Positions 29,891 through 37,096 of a stretch of 37,096 nucleotides of DNA are shown one piece after another. The DNA is taken from assembly GCF_005889725.1 (NCBI RefSeq), contig NZ_VCKX01000109.1, positions 1-37,096 on the forward strand. Direction: 5' to 3'. Below the pieces are notes generated by a model. That model did not search any database and had not been told where the DNA came from. It worked only from the letters and a program-made list of their open reading frames with translations. The position numbers and the translations under genes are program-made. Position 1 is the stretch's first letter; each line of letters begins with the position of its first letter. The stretch is from Nonomuraea zeae. Its GTDB lineage: Bacteria > Actinomycetota > Actinomycetes > Streptosporangiales > Streptosporangiaceae.

Positions 29891-30127
29891 ATGGCCAAGC
29901 CGGCACTGCGCAAGCCCAAGAAGAAGGTTTGCCTGTTCTGCCACGACAAGATCTCCTACGTCGACTACAAGGACACGGCGCTGCTGCGGAAGTTCATCTC
30001 CGACCGCGGCAAGATCCGTGCGCGCCGGGTGACGGGCAACTGCACCCAGCACCAGCGTGACGTGGCGACCGCGATCAAGAACGCCCGTGAGGTGGCTCTG
30101 CTGCCTTACACGAGCACCGCGCGCTAA
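29891..30127 (+). CDS. rpsR: 30S ribosomal protein S18, zinc-binding form
   Basis: A 78-residue S18 that pairs with S6 on the 30S platform. The VCLFC (C14, C17) and NCTQH (C51, H54) residues form the zinc site of the C+ type; actinobacteria often carry a second zinc-free S18 used under zinc limitation, not seen here. ATG at 29891 with AAAGGAG eight bases upstream. It lies between ssb and rplI in the standard order. Confidence 0.97.
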   Translation: MAKPALRKPKKKVCLFCHDKISYVDYKDTALLRKFISDRGKIRARRVTGNCTQHQRDVATAIKNAREVALLPYTSTAR

Positions 30128-30141
30128 GGAGGACTGTCGAT

Positions 30142-30588
30142 ATGAAGCTCATCCTCACCAACGAGGTCTCCGGCCTCGGCGCCCCTGGCGACGTCGTCGA
30201 GGTCAAGGACGGCTACGGCCGTAACTACCTCATCCCGCGCGGGTTCGCCATGCGCTGGACGCGCGGGGCCGAGAAGCAGATCGAGACGATCAGGAAGTCG
30301 CGCGACGCTCGCGAGATCCGTGACCTGGGCACCGCGAAGGAGGTCGCCGGCCAGCTCGGCGCTCTGCGGGTCCGCCTCACGACCCGCGCGGGCGACTCCG
30401 GCCGCCTGTTCGGCTCGATCACCACGGGCGACATCGCCGACGCCGTCAAGGCGGCCGGTGGCCCGATCCTCGACCGTCGTCGCATCGAGATCGTCAACCC
30501 GATCAAGAGCGTCGGCTCCCACAAGGTCACCGTCAAGCTCCACCCGGAAGTCTCCGCTTCCGTGGATGTCGAGGTTGTCGGCGGCTGA
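30142..30588 (+). CDS. rplI: 50S ribosomal protein L9
   Basis: A 148-residue L9: the N-terminal domain MKLILTNEVSGLGAPGDVVEVKDGYGRNYL(IPR), a long connecting helix, and a C-terminal domain with RLFGSITTGDIADAV. It binds 23S rRNA and helps maintain reading frame. ATG at 30142 with AAGGAGG ten bases upstream, 14 bp after rpsR. Last gene of the operon; a strong terminator follows. Confidence 0.97.
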   Translation: MKLILTNEVSGLGAPGDVVEVKDGYGRNYLIPRGFAMRWTRGAEKQIETIRKSRDAREIRDLGTAKEVAGQLGALRVRLTTRAGDSGRLFGSITTGDIADAVKAAGGPILDRRRIEIVNPIKSVGSHKVTVKLHPEVSASVDVEVVGG

Positions 30589-30598
30589 TCCATGATTC

Positions 30599-30630
30599 AG
30601 GCCCCTCTCCGTCCGGAGCGGGGCCTTTTT
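30599..30630 (+). terminator. terminator of the rpsF-ssb-rpsR-rplI operon
   Basis: AGGCCCC (30599-30605) pairs with GGGGCCT (30620-30626), with an inner CTCC/GGAG extension, followed by TTTTT. It starts 10 bp after the rplI stop. Confidence 0.92.
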
Positions 30631-30784
30631 CATGTGGTGCCCCCTTTTCGGGTCGTGCGCGCTTTCAGGTCGTTCGCACACGGGAGTGAACCCCGTGGTG
30701 AGCGGCACCCGGGGACGTTATTTCCTATTCGGTCGGCGTAGAATGCGGTTCGTTCTCTCGCACGTTCCCCCTGGAGGCTTGGCC

Positions 30785-31648
30785 ATGGCCCGTCCCTCGA
30801 TGCTGCTCGCGTTCGGCGCGCTGGCCGTGGCGGTCGTCGCCTGCGCACCCGTAGACGACCCGGCGGCCACCACCGCGGCGCCGACGACGTCCACCGCGTG
30901 CGCCAAGGAGCAGCTCAAGCTGGTCAACGCCGGCAAGCTGACCATCGGCACCGACAAGCCGGCCTACGAGCCGTGGTTCAAGGACGACGACCCCAGCAAC
31001 GGCCAGGGGTTCGAGAGCGCGGTGGCGTTCGCGGTGGCGGGGGAGCTCGGCTTCGACCGCAGCGAGGTGCAGTGGAGCACGGTCAAGTTCGACTCGGCGT
31101 TCGCGCCGGGGGCCAAGCAGTTCGACTTCGACGTCAACCAGGTCTCGATCACCCCGAAGAGGGCCGAGGTGGTCGACTTCAGCAAGGGCTACTACACGGT
31201 CAAGCAGGCCGTCGTGGCCGTCGAGGGCGGCAAGTTCGCCGGTGCGAAGAGCCTGGCCGAGCTCAAGGACGCGAAGATCGGCGTACAGGTGGGCACGACC
31301 TCGTTCGACGCGGTCAAGAACGTCATCCAGCCGGCCGACGACCCCAACGTCTACAACGAGCAGATCGACGCCGTCAACGCGCTGAAGAACGAGCAGGTGG
31401 ACGCGCTGGTCGTGGACCTGCCGACGGCTTTCTACGTGACGGCCGCGCAGGTGGAGAAGTCGAAGATCGTGGGCCAGTTCAGCTCGACGGGCGGCACGCC
31501 TGAGGAGTTCGGGCTGGTCATGGAGAAGAACAGCGGGCTCAAGAGCTGCGTGGACAAGGCCGTGGACGCGCTGAAGTCCAAGGGCGAGCTGGCCAAGATC
31601 GAGCAGCAGTGGCTCGGCTCGGCGGCGGGCGCACCCGAGCTGCGATGA
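30785..31648 (+). CDS. polar amino-acid ABC transporter, substrate-binding lipoprotein
   Basis: A 287-residue family 3 solute-binding protein. The signal peptide ends in VAVVAC with lipid-anchored C20, followed by a Thr/Ala/Pro linker. GKLTIGTDKPAYEPWF, QFDFDVNQVSITPKRAEVVDFSKGYY and LKDAKIGVQVGTTSFD are the two-lobed polar amino-acid binding pattern. It is anchored outside the membrane and delivers the ligand to the permease. ATG at 30785 with GGAGG eight bases upstream. A TAGAAT -10-like box lies at 30739-30744. It is coupled to the permease gene by an ATGA overlap. The exact amino acid (glutamate, glutamine, arginine or other) is not predictable. Confidence 0.9.
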   Translation: MARPSMLLAFGALAVAVVACAPVDDPAATTAAPTTSTACAKEQLKLVNAGKLTIGTDKPAYEPWFKDDDPSNGQGFESAVAFAVAGELGFDRSEVQWSTVKFDSAFAPGAKQFDFDVNQVSITPKRAEVVDFSKGYYTVKQAVVAVEGGKFAGAKSLAELKDAKIGVQVGTTSFDAVKNVIQPADDPNVYNEQIDAVNALKNEQVDALVVDLPTAFYVTAAQVEKSKIVGQFSSTGGTPEEFGLVMEKNSGLKSCVDKAVDALKSKGELAKIEQQWLGSAAGAPELR

Positions 31649-32484
31649 CCGAGTGGGTCAAGTCCGAGCGGCAGGTCCAGCGGGAGCAGGTACGCAGGTC
31701 ACGCGCGCGCCGTTCGGCCTCGATCGCGACGGCGTCGACGATCGTCTTCATCGTCCTGGTCGGCTGGGTGATCACGAGCTCGCCCGGCTGGCCGCGGGTG
31801 CGGAAGACGTTCTTCGACTGGGAGCACTTCGTCGCGGCGCTGCCTGACGTGCTGAGCGGGTTCCTGATCAACATCAAGATCTTCCTGATCGCGGAGCCGC
31901 TGATCCTCGTCGTCGGGCTGCTGGTGGCGCTGGCCAGAGGGATCAGGAAGCCGGCGTTCTTCCCGATCAGGGCGCTGGCCACGCTCTACACCGACATCTT
32001 CAGGGGCGTGCCGACGATCCTGGTGATCTACCTCGTCGGGTTCGGGCTGCCCGCGCTCAGGCTGCAGGGCATCCCGACCGACCTGGCGACGCTGGGCATC
32101 ATCGCCCTGACCCTCTCCTACGGCGCGTACGTGGCCGAGGTGTTCAGATCCGGCATCGAGTCCATCCACCCCAGCCAGGTCGCGGCGGCCCGCTCGCTGG
32201 GCCTGAGCCACGGCAAGGCCATCCGGTTCGTGGTGCTGCCGCAGGCCACCCGCCGGGTCGTGCCGCCGCTGCTCAACGACTTCATCTCGCTGCAGAAGGA
32301 CACGGCGCTGGTCGCCACCATCGGGCCGCTGGAGGCGCTCAGGCAGGCGCAGATCCATGCGGCCAGCACCTTCAACTTCACGTCCTACCTCGTCGCGGCG
32401 CTGCTGTTCATCCTGCTCACGATCCCCATGGCCCGGTTCACCGACCATCTGGCCGCCCGCACGCGCAGGAGGCAGGGCGCATGA
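31645..32484 (+). CDS. polar amino-acid ABC transporter, permease
   Basis: A 279-residue inner-membrane protein with about 5-6 spans, of the HisM/GlnP family. A charged N-terminal extension (VKSERQVQREQVRRSRARR) precedes the first span. TDIFRGVPTILVIYL and the EAA loop (EVFRSGIESIHPSQVAAARSLGLS) that docks on the ATPase are clear. Only one permease gene is present, so it probably works as a homodimer. ATG at 31645 overlaps the binding-protein stop, and its own stop overlaps the ATPase start. Confidence 0.9.
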   Translation: MTEWVKSERQVQREQVRRSRARRSASIATASTIVFIVLVGWVITSSPGWPRVRKTFFDWEHFVAALPDVLSGFLINIKIFLIAEPLILVVGLLVALARGIRKPAFFPIRALATLYTDIFRGVPTILVIYLVGFGLPALRLQGIPTDLATLGIIALTLSYGAYVAEVFRSGIESIHPSQVAAARSLGLSHGKAIRFVVLPQATRRVVPPLLNDFISLQKDTALVATIGPLEALRQAQIHAASTFNFTSYLVAALLFILLTIPMARFTDHLAARTRRRQGA

Positions 32485-33224
32485 GCATCTTGACGATCGA
32501 CGGGGTGTGGAAGAACTTCCGCGGTCACAGCGTGCTGCGCGGCATCGACCTGGAGGTGCACCCGCACGAGGTGGTGAGCCTGATCGGGGCCTCCGGCTCG
32601 GGCAAGTCCACGCTCCTGCGCTGCGTGAACCTGCTGGAGACGGTGGACGACGGCACGATCCGCCTCGACGGCGAGGACATCACCGACCCCCGCGTGAACG
32701 TGGACGACGTGCGCAAGCGACTGGGCATCGCGTTCCAGGCGTTCAACCTGTTCCCGCACATGACCGTGCTGGACAACATCACGCTGGCGCCCCGCCGGGT
32801 GCACAAGGTGGCGAAGAAGCAGGCGGAGGAGCAGGCGCACGACCTGCTGGTCAGGTTCGGGCTGGCGGACAAGGCACGTGCCTACCCCGACCAGCTCTCC
32901 GGCGGGCAGCAGCAGCGGGTGGCCATCATCAGGGCGCTGGCCACCCAGCCCAGGCTGATGCTGCTCGACGAGGTCACCTCGGCGCTCGACCCCGAGCTGG
33001 TCGTGGAGGTGCTGGAGATCATCAGGGAGCTCAAGGAGTCGGGTATGACGATGATCCTCACGACCCATGAGATGGGCTTCTGCCGCGAGATCTCGGACAC
33101 GGTGTGCTTCCTCGACGGCGGGGTGCTCCTCGAAAAGGGTCCGGCCGAGAAGATCTTCACCGAGCCCGAGCACGCCAGGACCCGCGAGTTCCTGCGCAGC
33201 GTCCTCGAGTCGGGTCGCTTCTGA
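32481..33224 (+). CDS. polar amino-acid ABC transporter, ATP-binding protein
   Basis: A 247-residue ATPase of the GlnQ/HisP family. Walker A is GASGSGKST (36-44), Q-loop FQAFNLFPHMTVLDNI, signature LSGGQQQRVAI, Walker B LMLLDEVTSALDPE and H-loop THEMGF. It powers uptake through the adjacent permease. ATG at 32481 overlaps the permease stop (ATGA). It ends 7 bp from the stop of the convergent APC permease gene, with no space for a hairpin terminator between them. Confidence 0.93.
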   Translation: MSILTIDGVWKNFRGHSVLRGIDLEVHPHEVVSLIGASGSGKSTLLRCVNLLETVDDGTIRLDGEDITDPRVNVDDVRKRLGIAFQAFNLFPHMTVLDNITLAPRRVHKVAKKQAEEQAHDLLVRFGLADKARAYPDQLSGGQQQRVAIIRALATQPRLMLLDEVTSALDPELVVEVLEIIRELKESGMTMILTTHEMGFCREISDTVCFLDGGVLLEKGPAEKIFTEPEHARTREFLRSVLESGRF

Positions 33225-33231
33225 CGGACGC

Positions 33232-34722
33232 TCAAGAGGCGGGGCCGCTCCAGCGCCGGTGCCGCCCGCGAGACGCCTCGACCGGGTGCCGGGGCTGGGC
33301 CAGCAGGCTGTGGCGGCGGCCGTACACGAGGTAGACCGCCAGGCCGAAACCCATCCACAGGACGAACCACGCCCAGGTCAGCACCCGCAGGTTGACCATC
33401 AGCCAGAGCGTGGCCACCAGCGAGAGCGCCGGCAGCAGCGGCGAGAGCGGCACCCGGAAGCCCCGCTCCAGGTGCGGCATGCGCCGGCGCATCACGATCA
33501 CCCCGGCCGCCACGAACAGGAACGCGAACAGCGTCCCGATCACCACGAGCTCCTGCATCATGAGCACCGGGACGAGCTCGGCCAGCACGACCGCGATGAG
33601 CCCGATCACGAGCGTCACCCGCGAGGGCGTGTGGTAGCGCCGGCTGACGGAGGCCAGGCCGCGGGGGATCAGCCCGTCGCGGGCCATGGAGAACAGCACC
33701 CGCGTCTGCCCGACGATCAGCACCAGGATCACGGTCGTCAGCCCCAGCACCGCGCCGACGTCGATGACGTGCACCATCCAGTCCACGCCGATCTCACGGA
33801 ACGCGCTGGACAGCGGGGCGTCCATCGAGATCTTCGTGTAGGGGATCATGCCCACCATCACCACGGCCACCGCGAGGTAGATGATCGTGGCGATCACCAG
33901 GCTGCGGATCATGCCCTTGGGCACGGCCCTGGGCGCGTTCACGGTCTCCTCGGCGGAGGTGGCGACGATGTCGAACCCGATGTACGCGAACGCGATGGCC
34001 GAGGCGGCGGCGAAGATCCCGAACCAGCCGAACGCCTGGCTCTGCCCCACGAAGATCTCCAGCACCGTCGCGGGCGGCGTCGGCAGCGTCTTGGGCGGGA
34101 CGTAGAACTCGCCGAAATTCGCCACGTCCACATGGGCCAGCCCGACGACGATGACCGCGCCGATGGCCAGCAGCTTGGCCGCCACCATGATCCACAGCGC
34201 CCGCAGCCCGATCCGCGCGCCCAGCGCCACGATGCCGGTGAGCAGCACCAGGATCACGAACACGAGGAGGTCCTCGACCAGCCGCTCGCGCGGCAGGGTG
34301 ACGCCGAAGTCGGAGATCGCCCTGACCGTGATCGCGCCCCACGCCCTGGCCACCACCGCGGCGGCGAACTGCAACTCCAGGATCAGGGCCCAGCCGATGA
34401 TCCAGGCCCAGACCTCGCCGAAGATGACGTAGGTGAAGGTGTAGGCGCTGCCCGAGGTCGGCATCGTGGAGGACAGCTCGGCGTAGCACAGGCAGGCGAG
34501 CAGGCAGGCGATGCCCGCGATCATGAAAGACAGGATCACGCCGGGCCCGGCCGTGCCGGCCGCCTGCTGACCGGCGATGCCGAAGATGCCCGCGCCGATC
34601 ATCACGCCGAGCCCGAGCACCACCAGATCGGCCGGACGGTAGAGCTCGGCCAGGCTGTGCCGGGCGCCGGTTCGTAACCCGGTCGCCTCGGACGGCGGCA
34701 GTCGCCGCAGGATCGTGGACAA
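33232..34722 (-). CDS. APC-superfamily amino acid permease (cationic amino acid type)
   Basis: A 496-residue membrane protein with 12 or more spans. GLGVMIGAGIFGIAGQQAA (the TM1 GxG(I/V)F binding-site helix), YAELSSTMPTSGSAYTF, AIAFAYIGFDIVATSAEE and RVLFSMARDGL are the landmarks of the YhdG/CAT-like APC family. It imports or exchanges amino acids; substrate unknown. The start is TTG at 34722 with GGGGTG upstream; weak. A possible promoter TTGCTG-N17-CATTGT (complement of 34750-34778) fits. Convergent with the ABC operon, with 7 bp between. Confidence 0.87.
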   Translation of the reverse strand: MSTILRRLPPSEATGLRTGARHSLAELYRPADLVVLGLGVMIGAGIFGIAGQQAAGTAGPGVILSFMIAGIACLLACLCYAELSSTMPTSGSAYTFTYVIFGEVWAWIIGWALILELQFAAAVVARAWGAITVRAISDFGVTLPRERLVEDLLVFVILVLLTGIVALGARIGLRALWIMVAAKLLAIGAVIVVGLAHVDVANFGEFYVPPKTLPTPPATVLEIFVGQSQAFGWFGIFAAASAIAFAYIGFDIVATSAEETVNAPRAVPKGMIRSLVIATIIYLAVAVVMVGMIPYTKISMDAPLSSAFREIGVDWMVHVIDVGAVLGLTTVILVLIVGQTRVLFSMARDGLIPRGLASVSRRYHTPSRVTLVIGLIAVVLAELVPVLMMQELVVIGTLFAFLFVAAGVIVMRRRMPHLERGFRVPLSPLLPALSLVATLWLMVNLRVLTWAWFVLWMGFGLAVYLVYGRRHSLLAQPRHPVEASRGRHRRWSGPAS

Positions 34723-34811
34723 GGAACACCCCGCTCAGGGAACTCGCCCACAATGTCTCACCCCTTGGACAACAGCAAGCACGGGACGGTCACAGTGAGC
34801 GGGGGCGCCCC

Positions 34812-36113
34812 CTACGCCCCGGTAACCAGCCAGGCGGTGCCGGCGGACCGTCGTACGAGGGTGATCAGGCGCGCGAGCATCCACACCCCCAGCGCGCACC
34901 AGAGGGCCACCACGCCGAAACCGGCGGCCAGCAGCGCGGCGGGCAGGTACGCCAGCGTCGTCCACACCCCCGCCCACGCCAGATAGCGCTGGTCACCCGC
35001 TCCGATCAGCACACCGTCGAGCACGAAGACGACCCCGCACACCGGCTGGAACAGCGCCACCGGCCACAGCACCGCCAGCAGCAGCTCCGCGACCTGCGGA
35101 TCGGCGTCGAACAGCCCCGGCAGCACCGGCCTGGCCGCGATCACGAGCAGGCCGAGCACGGCGCCCGACCAGACGCCCCACTGCACCATGCGCCTGGTGG
35201 CGGCCTTGGTGGCCGCGACGTCCCCGGCGCCGAGCGAGCGCCCCGTGATGGCCTGCCCGGCGATCGCGATGGCGTCGAGCGCGAAGGCGAGGAGCGTCCA
35301 CACCTGCGTCGCGATCGCGTACGCCGCCAGCTCCGCCTCGCCCATCCTGGTGGCGATCACGGTGGCCACGAGGAGCACCACCCGCAGGCACACCGTACGG
35401 ACGAGCAGCGCGAACCCGGCCGTGCCCGCCTGCCTGACCCCGGCCAGGCTGGGCGTGAGCGGCGCGCCCAGGCGCAGCGCGCCCCTGGCCACCACGACCA
35501 GGTAGACGGCCGCTCCCAGCGTCTGAGCCAGCACGGTGCCCCACGCGGAGCCCGCGATGCCCCAGCCCAGCCCGAGCACGAACCAGGCGTTCAGCGCCGC
35601 GTTCAGCGCGAACGAGCCCACCGCGACCGCCAGCGGGGTGAGCGTGTCCCGCAGCCCGCGCAGCACCCCCGTGCCCGCCAGCACGACCAGCATCCCCGGC
35701 GCGCCGAGCAGGCTGATCCGCAGGTACGTGACCGCCTGCGCGCTCTGCTCCGGCCCCGCACCGAACAGCTCCACCATGGCCGGCGCGAGCGGCCAGCCCA
35801 CGACGATCAGCGTCGCCCCGATGGCCAGCGCCAGCCAGATCCCGTCCACCCCGCTGCGCATGGCCCGCGCGTGGTTGCCCGCCCCCGACTGGCGTGCCAC
35901 CGACGCCGTCGTGCCGTAGGCGAGGAAGACGCACAGGTTCACCAACGTGGTCAGGACCGCGCCCGCCACCCCCAGCGAGCCCACAGCCGTGGTGCCCAGC
36001 CCGTGGCCGACGATGGCATAGTCGGCGAGCAGGAAGAGCGGCTCGGCGACCAGCGCGCCGAACGCCGGCACGGCCAGGCGCAGAATCTCCCGGTCTCGGG
36101 GGGTAATGAGCAT
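34812..36113 (-). CDS. MATE-family efflux transporter (DinF-like)
   Basis: A 433-residue membrane protein with 12 spans, of the MOP superfamily. The N-terminal REILRLAVPAFGALVAEPLFLLADYAIVGHGLG is the DinF-branch signature; the pseudo-repeat occurs again in the C-terminal half. It exports organic cations or drugs with Na+ or H+. Actinobacteria commonly carry this gene divergent from dnaB. ATG at 36113; no good ribosome site (only GGAC) and a perfect 13-bp palindrome directly upstream (36116-36128). Confidence 0.88.
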   Translation of the reverse strand: MLITPRDREILRLAVPAFGALVAEPLFLLADYAIVGHGLGTTAVGSLGVAGAVLTTLVNLCVFLAYGTTASVARQSGAGNHARAMRSGVDGIWLALAIGATLIVVGWPLAPAMVELFGAGPEQSAQAVTYLRISLLGAPGMLVVLAGTGVLRGLRDTLTPLAVAVGSFALNAALNAWFVLGLGWGIAGSAWGTVLAQTLGAAVYLVVVARGALRLGAPLTPSLAGVRQAGTAGFALLVRTVCLRVVLLVATVIATRMGEAELAAYAIATQVWTLLAFALDAIAIAGQAITGRSLGAGDVAATKAATRRMVQWGVWSGAVLGLLVIAARPVLPGLFDADPQVAELLLAVLWPVALFQPVCGVVFVLDGVLIGAGDQRYLAWAGVWTTLAYLPAALLAAGFGVVALWCALGVWMLARLITLVRRSAGTAWLVTGA

Positions 36114-36115
36114 CT

Positions 36116-36128
36116 GTCCATTATGGAC
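36116..36128. promoter_or_regulatory. palindrome at the MATE start codon
   Basis: GTCCAT, T, ATGGAC: perfect 6-bp arms with a one-base centre, beginning two bases upstream of the MATE start codon. It could be an operator or an mRNA feature that hides the initiation region. No regulator is encoded next to it. Confidence 0.4.
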
Positions 36129-36221
36129 CTTACCCGGCGTGTCGGCCCAACTTTCTTCCCTCCACAGCCGGTGGACAGTGTTCGCCCAGGTCAGCGAGCT
36201 GCTGGTGGATGACCTTGTGAG

Positions 36222-36297
36222 TTATCCCCAGGCTCGTCCACAGACGTTTCACACCCTGAGCGCGCTCGTGCACAGCTTGACCACAGCTTTATCCACA
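36222..36297 (+). other. cluster of DnaA-box-like 9-mers upstream of dnaB
   Basis: Five sites in the same orientation: TTATCCCCA (36222), TCGTCCACA (36234), TCGTGCACA (36266), TTGACCACA (36277) and TTATCCACA (36289, perfect). The third has two mismatches and the others at most one from TTRTCCACA. Spacings are 12, 32, 11 and 12 bp. A weaker reverse site lies at 36170-36178. The surrounding 284-bp gap separates MATE and dnaB and otherwise shows no gene. Confidence 0.65.
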
Positions 36298-36397
36298 GGC
36301 CGCGTTGCCGACTGACCTCGACTCCGCGAAACTGTCAGACCGGTCGACTACAAGTGGGGGTGGTGCGACCGCCTGCAAGGTTGTTCGAGGGGGCGCG

Positions 36398-37096
36398 GTG
36401 AGCAGTGACGAAGAGGCCGGCGGAGGCCCTGGTTTCGAGCGCACCCCGCCCAGCAACATCGAGGCGGAGCAGTCGGTGCTCGGCGGCATGCTGCTGTCGA
36501 AGGACGCCATCGCCGACGTCGTGGAGATCCTGCGTTCCGACGACTTCTACCGCCCGGCGCACCAGATGGTCTACGACGTCGTCACCGACCTCTACGGCCG
36601 CGGCGAGCCGGCCGACGCGGTCACCGTCTTCGACGAGCTGCAGAAGCGCGGCGAGATGGCCAGGGTGGGCGGCGCCGCCTATCTCCACACGCTCACCGCC
36701 GTCGTCCCCACGGCGGCCAACGCCGGCTACTACGCCAAGATCGTCCGCGAGCAGGCGATCCTGCGCCGCCTCATCGAGGCCGGCACCCGCATCGTCTCCT
36801 TCGGCTACGGCGGCCAGAACGAAGAGGTCGACGACCTCGTCGACCGCGCCCAGGCGGAGATCTACAAGGTCACCGAACGGCGCACCACGGAAGACTACGC
36901 GCCGCTGGCCGACATCATGCCCGGCGCGCTCGACGAGCTGGAGGCGATCGGCAGCCGTGGCGGCCAGATGGTCGGCGTCCCGACCGGCTTCCAGGACCTC
37001 GACTCGCTCACCAACGGCCTGCACCCGGGGCAGATGATCGTCGTGGCCGCGCGCCCCGCCATCGGCAAGGCCCTCGCGCTCGACACCCCCCTGCCC
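36398..37096 (+). CDS. dnaB: replicative DNA helicase DnaB, 5' part, interrupted by an intein
   Basis: The first 233 codons are in the window; the gene runs off the right edge. Residues 1-224 are normal host DnaB: NIEAEQSVLGGMLLS, DDFYRPAHQMVYDVV and NAGYYAKIVRE of the N-terminal (primase-binding) domain, the linker, and the start of the ATPase domain VPTGFQDLDSLTNGLHPGQMIVVAARPAIGK. Walker A should continue GKST; instead GK is followed by ALALDTPLP. That loses the catalytic Ser/Thr and reads like an intein start. GTG at 36398 has GAGGGGG five bases upstream. DnaB unwinds DNA at the replication fork as a hexamer, and function would need splicing. The DnaA-box cluster upstream suggests DnaA-linked control. 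Confidence 0.93.
   Translation, partial: MSSDEEAGGGPGFERTPPSNIEAEQSVLGGMLLSKDAIADVVEILRSDDFYRPAHQMVYDVVTDLYGRGEPADAVTVFDELQKRGEMARVGGAAYLHTLTAVVPTAANAGYYAKIVREQAILRRLIEAGTRIVSFGYGGQNEEVDDLVDRAQAEIYKVTERRTTEDYAPLADIMPGALDELEAIGSRGGQMVGVPTGFQDLDSLTNGLHPGQMIVVAARPAIGKALALDTPLP
37070..37096 (+). other. N-terminal nine residues of a probable intein in the DnaB P-loop
   Basis: ALALDTPLP replaces STL... after the Walker A lysine K224. The pattern (A/C at position 1, then L-x-x-D-T-P-L-P) is the Hint-domain block A of inteins inserted at the DnaB P-loop site. A first residue of Ala points to a class 2 or class 3 intein. The body, any homing endonuclease and the C-terminal splice junction lie beyond the window. 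Confidence 0.78.

Noticed and set aside
33067..34677. 536-codon open frame opposite the APC permease gene
   Set aside because: His/Asp/Arg/Gln-rich product, the typical antisense of a membrane protein gene in GC-rich DNA.
36222..36297. The chromosomal origin oriC
   Set aside because: The actinobacterial oriC lies between dnaA and dnaN with many more boxes and an AT-rich unwinding region. Neither gene nor such a region is here, so I call it only a DnaA-box cluster.

Overview
The window is a high-GC chromosomal segment of an actinobacterium. Gene content and order fit the order Streptosporangiales or relatives (Nonomuraea or Streptosporangium type), but this is inferred from synteny and protein style; no rRNA is present. 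The block trxA-trxB-anti-sigma-sigM-pseudokinase-murJ-DUF6049-YbaK-like-CCA transferase matches the Mycobacterium tuberculosis Rv3914-Rv3907c order. The block ino1-PadR-DUF5318-PBP-GT-C-rpsF-ssb-rpsR-rplI-dnaB matches the Rv0046c-Rv0058 order. In mycobacteria these blocks flank oriC; here they are joined on one arm, as in Streptomyces.

Bases 1-2194 hold no gene I can support. They are a patchwork of short tandem repeats on a top strand very poor in A. The stretch ends in two parS sites (2195-2210 and 2248-2263), so parAB and oriC probably lie just beyond the left edge. Next come, leftward, a threonine aldolase, a D-Ala-D-Ala ligase family protein and a fold-type I aminotransferase, and rightward a GNAT acetyltransferase. 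From 7061 to 15483 a leftward run carries the thioredoxin pair (with a textbook sigma-R promoter), a zinc anti-sigma factor and SigM-type ECF sigma, a pseudokinase, the lipid II flippase MurJ and a large secreted DUF6049 protein: envelope building combined with disulfide stress.

Bases 15534-21316 carry a YbaK-like protein, CCA-adding enzyme, MFS transporter, IPP isomerase, inositol-phosphate synthase and a PadR regulator with a clear operator. Bases 21450-27092 carry a DUF5318 zinc-ribbon protein, a bifunctional class A PBP and two coupled GT-C (mannosyl)transferases. Inositol phosphate, isoprenoid precursors and polyprenol-dependent mannosyltransferases together suggest phosphoinositide/mannoside envelope metabolism.

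Bases 27237-30588 carry endonuclease IV, two small membrane proteins and the rpsF-ssb-rpsR-rplI operon, with a candidate S6:S18 autoregulatory leader. A polar amino-acid ABC transporter, an APC permease and a MATE exporter follow. Upstream of dnaB lies a cluster of DnaA-box-like sites. The window cuts dnaB at its Walker A motif, where the reading frame passes from host sequence into what looks like the first nine residues of an intein. There are no mobile elements, prophage genes, CRISPR arrays, tRNAs or rRNAs. The unusual content is mostly non-coding (parS pair, repeat patchwork, DnaA-box cluster, leader structures) plus the dnaB intein.
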